Source of the DNA: Didymodactylos carnosus
Taxonomy: Eukaryota > Rotifera > Eurotatoria > Philodinida > Philodinidae
DNA: 23,216 nucleotides
Assembly (NCBI GenBank): GCA_905250885.1
Contig: CAJNOQ010002662.1
Span: 1-23,216, forward strand
Reading direction: 5' to 3'
Shown: positions 10,465 to 19,344 of the stretch, one piece after another
Numbering within the stretch: position 1 is the first letter of the stretch
Layout of the letters: every line of letters begins with the position of its first letter
Notes under the pieces: model-generated
Seen by the model: the letters and a program-made list of their open reading frames with translations, nothing else
Database searches by the model: none
Told to the model about the DNA's origin: nothing
Position numbers and translations under genes: made by a program

Positions 10465-13400
10465 CTATGCCGGATAATGAAGCATGGAATTTGATAGACC
10501 ATGATCGACACGAAAAGATGATAAACTTTTATTATACCAGTCATCTTGAAATGGAAGATTATCCTACAGTAGAAAAAATATTATAAATTGAATCATGAAA
10601 ACTTGATAAACATGATTTTTTTTACCTGTCTAATACCCATATTACTTAAATTACTAGCTGTAATAGGGGAAAATTGTGACATTGATGAATAAGCACCCGA
10701 TGACATTGAAATTGAACTCATTGGTGGATAACGACTCATTGAATTAATAGGATTTGGTAAACCGCTACTATATTGATAGGGGCGACCAGCTGGATTGTGA
10801 TAAAAATTGCGCATCATCGCATTACATGGCGATAAAACAGGGGACAGTGCTTTTTGTAACTGTTTCTCTTGTTTTCGATATTTAGCACGACGATTTTGAA
10901 ACCAGACCTGTCAACCGAAAAAAAGAAATTCTTGTATTGAAGAACAGTCCTTGATTAGATTATTAAACGTTTGTTGTACAAAGCATACAGTTGGTCCTAA
11001 CCTAATGCACAATACATATCTGTTTCAAGAAAATCTGATTGTCAGTTTGTAATATCGTTTAATGATGTCTAGTAATAATGACCGAGAAATTACTCTACTC
11101 GGATGGAAAATATACTATGTTTTTGGGCTCAAACAATAAGATGATGAATGTGAGCACAAAGAGAATGCTGCACTCTTGAGGCTATTTCGATTCATTTATT
11201 GTGGTACGACCATCTTTCTTAACAGGATACCCCTAATTCTGTAACAGTTGGTTTTATTTTTATTCTTTTGGAAAGTCGTAGAAACCACTTCGTTAGTCTA
11301 CTAGACCTCACTACGATATTCTAGTAATAGTCTTCTCTCTGCTTCCAAGTACGAAGGAAGAGTTTGAACAAAATGATAATAAAAAGTGAAAGTATACACG
11401 TTAAACACGATTTCATTGTCTATTAATTTTGACAGTCAAACAATCTACATGGGATCTCTAAGAATCTTGCGTCAAAATTTACGCCGGCTAAATTTGGATC
11501 GCAAAACGAGCTATTTTCTTATTATCTCTATGTCTTATGATAGTTATCGACTCATTGATACGTCTCGATACAAAATATGTTGAGAAACCTACCTTATATC
11601 GCGATATTTATGATCTTAAAATCAAGAGTCTAATACGAGTTCTATCGCGTTTTATCGATTTTCTTTTTAGCTCTCATGCGTGAGAAAACTGTAGACACAG
11701 ATCTCCTGAGACATATCTTTCACTAAAAATGAGGCCATATGTAACTACGGTCTATAGAATACTGTTATTTCAAGAACAAAGAAAAGAATCAGAAGGTTCA
11801 CAAGAACGTCTTTCTAAATAAGATGTCTTCGTCATGAAAACAATCAAACGATCTAAGACTCGATTAACAAATTTGAATATTTTTTCCTACTCTAAAACAT
11901 TCTGAATCGAAGATCCGGCTATCACCTTCATCAATGTTAGAATCTTTAGCCATCGGAAAGGTTTTTTTTTAAGTATATGTATCGATTAACTATGCACGAA
12001 ATATTGAACGAGAAAACGAGACCGAAATAAAGTAGCAGGAAAATGAATAAATTTTCTCTTTCATCTTATTGGGAGAGAACAAAAACATAGCAAAAAATTT
12101 TTTTTCTCTACTTTTTCCATTTCATCACATCACACAAAAACTACTATATAGAAAACGGGTATCTTGTTGTTTGTCTCTCTCCCTATGTCTCGAATGTATT
12201 TGACGCGAGAAACAAGAAAAAAAAACTATCTAACATACTTCGCTTGAACACACTTACTCATTAGAATCTATTCTTATATTCCAACAGGAAAAAAAATGAT
12301 GGAATTGTAATTGAATTAATAGTTGTTTCACAAGAAATGCTTTTTCTCTATGTGTACGACAATAAGTATAGAGCAGTATTTGTCTTCTTTTTGCATTTGA
12401 TGACGATATGCCATACAGATAGCTACAAGCTATATCATCAGTATGCGCTTCACGAAGAGGATGTCAAGATTGACAGAACATTTCCTCTTATCAATCAGAA
12501 TTTACCATACATTATAAAACTGGAAACTGTTGCACATTTCTTGTGTTAGAGATAAAACCTATATTATTTGGACTGTAGAAATGTTTTTGTTGTCTTGAAC
12601 TATAGTTTCGAAATATTTGTTCAAGTAAAAATAAAGACACTTTTAGCAAGTCACTTCGAGTAAAAATCTCGATCAACTGAGCAGTAGAAGTTATAAAGAA
12701 AATAAAAATGTTAGCTCTCACTTGAATTCTAGCTTCATTCAATTTTGTTACTCTGGCCAATTCTTCTCGACAATAGATATCGGGATAGTGACTTTTGGCA
12801 AATGCGGCTTCTAGTTCAGCTAATTGTTCTTGTGTGAATGTTGTTCGATGTCGTCGACGTGCAGGTGTTTGACAAGAGGCCGGATTTTGCAATGATTGTG
12901 ACGACTGACTTGAATTAGATGAATGTGGAGATAAACTTGGTGTTTGAATATTTAATATATGACTTGATGGATGATGTGAATGATGCTGGTGTGATGAATG
13001 TGGATTGATTAACAATGATTCATGTTTAATTTTTTTAAAAGCACCATCGGACTGCGCTAGAAAGAGAAAATTAAGTATGCAAATAAGTTTTGTTTATGAT
13101 TGAGAGCATACCTGATGTAGAAAATTGTGCATTATTAATCATATTTCCATTGGATGACGTTAATGACGAAGCTGGTATTGTTGAAAATGATGAACTTGGA
13201 TTATTTCGATTAATAGAATAAAATGTTGAGTATTCATCGGCTGATAATTTAAAATTGGCTGCAGCCATACTTGCAGCAGCGGCCACAGCTGCGGCTGTCA
13301 CATTCGCCGGGGTAGTGACTGCTGTTGTTGATGATGATGAAGATGTGGCTAATGAATGATCGAGAAATTGATGATGAGGACGGTGATTTGAAATTGTTCC

Positions 13401-13496
13401 ATGTAATAAATTTGTATTTGAATATGGTATTGTTGAATGTTGTCTATTGTTCCCACCATGATTCATAGCGGTGTTTAATGTTGATGTAATTGACAT
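10465..13496 (-). CDS. Paired-class homeobox gene, Prop1/UNC-42-like, copy B (full length)
   Basis: Exons on the minus strand: 13496-13112, 13056-12722, 10907-10626 and 10563-10465, giving 366 aa. Introns of 55, 1814 and 62 bp have phases 1, 0, 0. The N-terminal exon is rich in Ser/Thr/Asn/His, with an alanine run (residues about 68-82). Exon 2 carries a [10 protein letters not shown] motif shared with copy A, a His/Ser-rich stretch and homeodomain residues 1-46 (protein 195-240). Exon 3 supplies [17 protein letters not shown] and a Tyr/Ser/Met/Pro-rich tail. The short last exon reads [17 protein letters not shown] and ends [25 protein letters not shown] with Q50 assigns it to the Prop1/UNC-42 group, nuclear sequence-specific regulators. 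No OAR motif is seen; the conserved WYNK tail takes its place. An acceptor-like TATAG ends 3 nt before the ATG. Copy A follows in tandem. The family call is strong, exact orthology less so. Confidence 0.9.
12308..12318. promoter_or_regulatory. TAAT-N3-ATTA palindrome in the homeodomain intron of copy B
   Basis: TAATTGAATTA fits the P3 paired-class dimer consensus. It lies in the 1814-bp intron that splits the homeodomain, as the site at 8025-8035 does in copy A, so auto- or cross-regulation is conceivable. Chance occurrence is also plausible in AT-rich sequence. Confidence 0.25.
12545..12859 (-). repeat. Near-identical 315-bp block, copy B (gene-conversion tract)
   Basis: Partner of 8271-8585; one substitution and no gaps over 315 bp. 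By contrast the first 48 bp of the next exon, coding homeodomain residues 47 onward in both copies, differ at seven positions. Confidence 0.93.
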
Positions 13497-14479
13497 GTAC
13501 TATACACTTGTTAAAATAAGATTATATATTTATTTGTCTATTTTTATTATTAATTGTGTTAGAGGCCACTTAGTTTCGTTTTGTATTTAATTACTTATTA
13601 TTTTAACGATCTTAAACAATATGATTTACAAACATATGTATTTTTCTTATTCTCTCTCTCTCGCTCTCTCTCTCTCAATTTATGTCTGTATCTTATATAA
13701 TGTTCTTATAATTTGAGGTGACTAATCAAGTTAACAAATCAACACTTAAATTCCTTGTTATTTACTGAGAGGTTTGAGTAATTGAAAGCGAAAACGGAAA
13801 AGTTTGTAGTAGTAGATAAATAGGATGGATCTAATAAAACAATATTATAAGAGGAAAAAAATTTTTTTTAACGAATGAGAGATTTACTACATCAATATCT
13901 GAGTATGTGTATGGATGTCTTTCTACTATCGTCATCCACGTCCATTATCGTCATATCACTTGAGATTTCGAATATAATCGTCGACAACAGTTTTTTTTTT
14001 TTTACCGTTTACGGTCTCTTCTTATCTCTTTTACATACAATAATTACAGAGAAGAAAAAAAAGAAGCAGCAGTCTATAGAAAATAAGAAAATTTTTTGCT
14101 TTTTCTTTCTCTGAAAAGAAAAAAAAACATTTCCCATTTCTTCTATTGGATAAACTATTTTTTTTCAGTACTGTACTCAATTGGATGAAAAGATTGTGAA
14201 CATCAAAGATCAAAAAATTTAAACATATTGAAGGAGAATGTTTTTGTTGTTGATTGATTAACAAATGTTTTACTAGGAAAATAGATCAAATAATTTTTAG
14301 TCTGTTTACGTCAGATTAGAAATCTATGTTTTCAAAACTTTTCAAGTATAGTAAAAGGACAAAAAGCTGTTATATTATTATATTTCACCACATAATTATG
14401 AGATATGATTTCTCTCATGTCTTAAGATACCTGAATCTAATACAAATACTCTAAGAAAAAATATGTCTTTAAATAAAAA
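13497..14479. other. 5' flank of homeobox copy B
   Basis: AT-rich presumed promoter region. A CT-rich microsatellite with one CG interruption lies at about 13650-13677. Long T or A runs occur at 13859-13869, 13990-14002, 14123-14129 and 14158-14166. Frames open at 13875-14114 (+) and 14031-14264 (-) overlap on opposite strands and are driven by these homopolymers, so I do not treat them as genes. Confidence 0.5.
13650..13677. repeat. (CT)n microsatellite upstream of homeobox copy B
   Basis: CT repeats interrupted once by CG, about 155-180 bp upstream of the copy B start codon on the transcribed strand. CT/GA tracts near promoters can bind GAGA-type factors in some animals; that role here is speculation. 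Confidence 0.75.
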
Positions 14480-14564
14480 CCATAAGTCGGTTGACATTTA
14501 GACTGATAAATAAGGTCTTTTTTTTAAAAGCTATTCATGAGTCTAAATGTCAACCGACTTATGG
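14480..14564. repeat. Perfect 25-bp inverted repeat with a 35-nt loop
   Basis: The arms 14480-14504 (starting CCATAAGTCGGTTGACATTT) and 14540-14564 (ending AACCGACTTATGG) are exact reverse complements over 25 bp; pairing stops at both ends. The loop is AT-rich with a T run. It could be a small transposon remnant, a young hairpin-RNA locus or a miRNA-like precursor. Perfect pairing argues for recent origin or selection. No target-site duplication is evident. Confidence 0.85.
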
Positions 14565-14762
14565 ATCTTCTTGTATGACCGATAAGTTAATTCGTGTAAT
14601 TTTTTTATAGTAGTTTGAATCTTAAGATTAAAAATTGGGTCATCAGGTTAGGCCGACCATTGCTGTCATTCTAGTTGATGTCAGTATTTCATATGAGAAA
14701 AATAAAAAACTCTTATTGAATTTTCATTGAGTCGTTCCTTCTTTATGCTGTTATAGTGAGGC

Positions 14763-14957
14763 GAGGTAACCATTGGTGGGCCGGGAAAGATTTTTTAGGG
14801 GGAGCAATAAATTTTTAGAGTAGTGCATACACAAGCTATAAAAAAAATAAAAATATATAATTCGAAATATAATTCTTCACAGGGCAATAACTGCTTATTG
14901 TCTTTGATATTTTTTTCCAGGAGGGGCAACTACTGGCGGCTCGCCAATGAAGGTAAC
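14763..14957. mobile_element. hAT-like non-autonomous element (MITE) with 8-bp target-site duplication
   Basis: The element body is 14771-14949 (179 bp). Its ends are imperfect terminal inverted repeats: CATTGGTGGGCCGG on the left, and CATTGGCGAGCCGCC reading inward from the right. G-rich stretches follow each end (GGGGGAGCAAT; GAGGGGCAAC on the plus strand at the right). The flanks GAGGTAAC (14763-14770) and AAGGTAAC (14950-14957) match at 7 of 8 positions. An 8-bp duplication is the hallmark of hAT insertion. It has no coding capacity and would depend on a transposase elsewhere. Confidence 0.7.
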
Positions 14958-17426
14958 CCCTACTTTTTAGTATGTATTCAAAATATGGAGTAATTTACTA
15001 CCAAATCAGTTGTTAATCTTATTTTACTACCGTTTTAAAAAAATTGTTGAGCAGAAAAAGAAAAAACTTCTCCCAAAATTACTTCAAATTTCCAAAAAGT
15101 CTTCCATTAGTTTGAACAGTTAACGTAAGACTTTTTTCTTGGATCTTAGAAATATCATCGACAGAATTGTCCGTTTCCAAGTAAGATGGATGAAAAAAAA
15201 GTAATGCTGATACTGAGATTAGACAGAAACAGCTATGTATGACTGGGATCTCTTGAACTGTTATTCATCAAAACACTAGTTTGGTCACTACTTTGAAAAA
15301 TTTCCTTTCAAACGCATTACTCGTTTTTCTTCATCACATTCCTGTTTAAAACCTTGAAAAATCATTTGGCACTTCATACGTCGTTAATTTAAACTAATAT
15401 TCTTTGCACTAGCATAGAATTAAGAACATTTATATAGAATATTTGACGAAGTTTCTGATAAATTTTACTGTTTTACAATAATATAAACTTTAGAAAACAA
15501 TTATGTTTGTCTAATTGTCTACAAAATGTTATTGATTTTTAAAAAATAGTTGATTCATCTTTCACCATTATATTTTATAACTGTCACTTATATTCGGTTT
15601 TCTAAATATTCTAGACAAGATATTTTCTATCTATAATTAATCGAACAGGTTTCTCCTCATTAGGACTCTCATATGTACATATATCAAATAACGTCGCGTT
15701 AATTGTTCTACAATTGCCAAAAGCATTCTTTTTTCTGTCTCTATTAGAATATTTGGAGCATAAGAGAGAGGAAGAGAGAGAAAGAGAGAATTCCCACTGT
15801 GCAGTGACAGACAGCCAAATGGCATCATTTCCTGGATAGCTAGTACAAAAAGAATTCGCTCATTTGGTAACAAGTTTTTATATTGAGATACTACAAACGA
15901 AATTGTAACATACGAACAAACATACAGCGATAGATACTAACCTGAGTTAAATGGAAGACAATCACTAATAAGTGATAATAATTCCAGAACATCTATATAT
16001 AGATCTACAACTGCACGATAGAACTAATGAATCTAGTGATAATGCCCTTTGTAAATCAATTTTTGATTTTCATCTATTTGCTTCGAAGCTTCAACGAACA
16101 CTACCACTAACATTTTTCAGTTTAATGAATTACTATCACATCTCTTCTAATTGAGTGCAGAAATAAAAGACAGATTTATCGCTACGTGTCACGATATTCC
16201 AAGGATGAGCATCTTGTAAACTATCACTTCTCCCTCTCTCATGTGTCTTCATCAGACCCAGTTTAAAAACCATCTCAACTAATAAGCATAATAATGTTTT
16301 ATTACAATCGACTAATAACGATTTTAATTTATCAGAATATATTCGTACAACATTCAATACTAAAAAACCTTTTGTACACAATCACTACTTCAACTATTTG
16401 AAATTATAATATACAATGTTAAGAGAATAGAGAACACATAAGCGGCGAACAACTTGAAATCAGATAAGACTTACAAAAAAAAGATTTCAATCCTTTTCGT
16501 TCACGTTTTTCATCGAGTTATGATGTTCACAGAACTATCATAAAATAGTATAGAAAGTTGAAACTGTTTGTCTTTTTTTAGCAAAAAGGCATCATCGCTT
16601 CAATTTTGTAAACGTGATCATCCTATGGTAAAAGCTTGAAGAGTTCGAGAATATCTCATCTTAATTTGGATCGATGAACTACAATAATGGCAGATTTAAA
16701 AATTCAAAGATAGAACATTGGATTTCGTGGCTTTCTAAATAGCTAGTTTATCGAAAAACTGCCTCCATACTTGCTTGATCCAGTATACGGGTTTGCAACG
16801 GAGTCTTTTTAGGCCAAGCTTTAGAAATAACTGGTCCAGAAAGACAATAGGTCTTCAAGCATTAAACCATAGTCTGCAAATAACACCCTCGCTTTGGTGC
16901 TAATTCTGTGTTGACACTTTCATTTCTGAACACTCTGTTGACAGAAAAGTATTTTGGGGGCTTAAAGTCATTCTCATTAGCTTTTGAGTACCTAAACGAG
17001 TCTGTAAAGCATCCTTGAGATTACTGCAGTAGTGGAAGTTCCTAGGATGTTTTTCTGAGACTCAGACTCCTGTTAGTTCCAGCGATAACCAACCGATGCA
17101 TATTCACCAACCGAATATACTAATCTGTTTTTTTCTTCCAGATCCTGTGAAGTAGTTAGCGAACTTTTGAGATCTAACTATAAACACAATATTTTTAAGA
17201 AAAAAAGTGCTGTGAAATCGTGAGCCGGATACTGCGGTGGCTGGAACCTAAGTGTCAGCTATTTTATGAAATCAAGATTGAATCGAAAAACTTTCTATGT
17301 CTCGAGAATTCACCCACAGTTACGTACCTAAATCGACTATATCACAACATAAATAAAAAATTTAAAAGATTTGAATTTGACACGACGATAAAACACTTTT
17401 TCCTACTTGTCTAACTAATGTTTCAG
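14958..17426. other. Unassigned region between the MITE and the LINE
   Basis: No gene is supported. Open frames at 15637-15873 (-), 15972-16154 (+), 16136-16381 (-) and 17220-17414 (+) are short, lack recognisable domains and have no convincing splice partners. The 16.78-17.06 kb part is less AT-rich than its surroundings and may be old repeat or exon debris. The end, 17401-17426, looks like a strong intron 3' end: a branch-point-like CTAAC, then TTTCAG. Confidence 0.4.
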
Positions 17427-17442
17427 AAAGGCAAAAACAGTT
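17427..17442. repeat. Target-site duplication of the LINE insertion, left copy
   Basis: AAAGGCAAAAACAGTT, repeated exactly at 18223-18238. The left copy follows a TTTCAG acceptor directly. Confidence 0.85.
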
Positions 17443-18222
17443 TGACGAGACATCTTCTTGAACTTAAGAGGTCGGGCATTATTGGAGAAATCCTTTATTC
17501 GGGATGGTATCCGTGCATGGAATCTTCTACCTAATGATATACGTTCAATACATAAATTGACTGATTTTAAACTCAGATTAGTCTTGCAATATAGTTCGTC
17601 CTTTCGTTTACCGTTAATACGTGATCGGCGGTTGGAGATACATCATACGCGATGTAGAGTTGATAACCCCCAACTAAATGACTATCTCTTTATTAGAGGT
17701 GGATTAGAAAAGTCACCGGCGTGTGCATGTAGCTTTAACAGAGAGACTACTAAACATTTTTTCATGGACTGTGCTCTTTACGATAAGTCTCGTAATTTTA
17801 TGTTTGATCAGCTGCGTACTGTTCTTAATGATAATCACATGACGTTGGAGCACATACTTTTGGAACATGAATCTATCCGAGCATTGGCTAAGCAGAATCT
17901 GATAGAAGTGTATGCAACCATCCTCCAATTTATTGATACTATCGGAAGATTTAATCAGTCATGGTGTACTAAACCTTCATGAGCAGGACGTCACATGGAT
18001 AGAGCAGATCTCAGAATTCGATTCCCAATTCTCTCTCTCTTTTCACCAACATATAATCTCTCTTCTCTATATACTCATTCTGTTCCAGCATGTTCATATA
18101 GAATCCGGCATACAATGGGATATCCCGAATTGCCGAATAAGTGTTTTTCTCTGGTAGTTATATTTTTATTTTATTTCTTTTTTACCAATTTTTTACTAAA
18201 TAAAAGAAAAACTTTAAAAAAC
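17443..18222 (+). mobile_element. 5'-truncated non-LTR retrotransposon (LINE), 780 bp
   Basis: The segment lies exactly between two perfect 16-bp direct repeats, as expected for target-primed insertion of a LINE. It contains the last part of an ORF and a 240-bp 3' UTR with AATAAA at 18199-18204, and ends in an A-rich tail (TTTAAAAAAC). The 5' end breaks into the ORF directly, so this is a dead-on-arrival copy. The exact duplications imply a fairly recent insertion. Confidence 0.88.
17446..17982 (+). pseudogene. C-terminal fragment of a LINE reverse-transcriptase ORF
   Basis: A frame open for 178 codons encodes the C-terminal part of a non-LTR retrotransposon polyprotein. It starts with a region like FIRDGIRAWNLLPNDIR (the 'W-N-x-L-P-x-x-I-R' motif common near the end of Jockey/CR1/I-type LINE proteins). 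It continues with HHTRCRVDNPQLNDYLF and then a Cys-x-Cys...His-x(4)-Cys zinc-knuckle-like motif (ACACSFNRETTKHFFMDC). The reverse-transcriptase and endonuclease domains are absent because of 5' truncation; the frame meets TGA at 17443-17445. No promoter or start is expected, so it is not a host gene. The clade (Jockey, CR1 or I-like) cannot be fixed from this fragment. Confidence 0.8.
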
Positions 18223-18238
18223 AAAGGCAAAAACAGTT
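18223..18238. repeat. Target-site duplication of the LINE insertion, right copy
   Basis: AAAGGCAAAAACAGTT, identical to 17427-17442. It restores the sequence of the interrupted target, which runs on into 18239 and beyond. Confidence 0.85.
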
Positions 18239-18549
18239 CAAGCTATTGGAGTCGTTGTGTTCAATATGAATGGTACCCATTAGTATAAAATTCAAGTTTG
18301 TATATTGTAGTTATCTCAGTATTAATAGATATTTTCCTAATTACTCGTTTGTGTTATTTAAGATCGCATGCTTATATCAGAAATGAACCACTAATCTGAT
18401 CTGATAAAGTCTTTTTTACAAGTTAGACTAAATTACGTCTTCGAAATGAAGCTAGAAAAAGTAACCAGATTTCGTCTAGAAATTGTATTCTCAAAATGCT
18501 CGCTCCAATAGATGTGCAACTATTCGTGATGTGTACAGTAATTCAATGA
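18223..18549 (+). pseudogene. Possible broken Roadblock/LC7 (DYNLRB-like) gene disrupted by the LINE
   Basis: If the LINE is ignored, the acceptor TTTCAG (17421-17426) runs straight into an exon-like stretch. In one frame it reads KAKTVQAIGVVVFNMNGTH, which resembles the 'K.V..I.VVN..GIPI' start of Roadblock/LC7 dynein light chains. A frame shift at the glycine would give G-x-P-L-V, nearer the family. In that second frame, about 18424-18549 reads LRLRNEARKSNQI and later MLAPIDVQLFVMCTVIQ, recalling the family's 'LRIR.KKNEIM.AP...VIQ' end. In-frame stops in between, and extra residues, mean it is not functional as read. Upstream exons were not found. The similarity is by eye and weak. The first frame alternatively reads KGKNSSSYWSRCVQYEWYP. 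Confidence 0.25.
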
Positions 18550-19340
18550 ATTTTCTTTTAAATCAATCCATGACATTGTGAAATACAACCGTTTTAGAAA
18601 AATTACAAAAAAATACTTGATATTAGTACTAGCTGTTCGATGCTGGATCTTAAAAGTGAATACATATTGGTTTTATTGCTTTATGAGTCAAAATTATATA
18701 TTATTTGAATTACTTCAAGAGTTAATAAATACTACTTTGAAAATCAAAACAATGAATTTTATTTTATAAATTTGAATGTGTCAGCTAAGTTGCTGAGCAT
18801 TAATTAAAATCAATTATTTTTAGCAATTTTAAAAACAGAAAAATCATAAAACTAATTGAATATATGTGATATCCAATTCTATAACCGTTGTTCGGTTTGA
18901 ATGAATCACGGAGGAAAAGCTTCACTTCAAGTGCCTTTTACTGTGTGCATCTCCGATTAAAGTGTCACTTTAAGTGGCTAAGTTCTGAAATACAACCCAA
19001 ATGAATGAGTGATACTTCAAAGTCCACGTCTTCCTAGAAAATTAGGAATTTGAGCTCACTTTCGCTTTTTTTCCCTTTATGTCTAAATTGTATGGGCTGC
19101 AGCTGTTCCGTATCATACGAACCTGTTTGTGTTCATCAGTTTAGTGAACAAAGCTAGAGAGCGTTCGTAAATGTTAGTAAAAAACTCAACATGTCTGCGA
19201 AAAAACTGTAAACGGTATTCACAAAAAAATGAAACATACATGCTTTCTTTTATTACTATTCATCTCAAACTAAAAGACAGATGGTTAGTTTTGGAATAAA
19301 TCAAGACAGAAAAGTGGTAAGATTTGCAATTTTCGCTGTT
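18550..19340. other. Unassigned AT-rich region with short GTGACACTT-type motifs
   Basis: No gene is supported. Around 18925-19020 several short related motifs occur (CTTCAAGTG, GTCACTTTAAGTGGC, ATACTTCAAAGTCC), and similar ones recur at about 20105-20152. They may be subterminal repeats of an old mobile element enclosing the foldback repeat, or coincidence. Confidence 0.35.
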
Positions 19341-19344
19341 CGAT

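Noticed and set aside
10395..10586. Plus-strand frame of 63 codons with a protein-like composition
   Set aside because: It is antisense to the last exon of homeobox copy B, whose minus-strand frame, splice acceptor and match to the copy A last exon explain the composition.
12337..12549. Plus-strand frame inside the homeodomain intron of copy B
   Set aside because: No domain, wrong strand, and it overlaps the intron and the converted block; best explained as chance.
13875..14264. Overlapping frames on both strands around long T and A runs
   Set aside because: Homopolymer-driven Lys/Phe-rich translations with no domain or splice context.
15637..16381. Minus-strand frames of 78 and 81 codons
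   Set aside because: No recognisable domain, no ATG-plus-splice structure joining them, and partly CT-repeat sequence.
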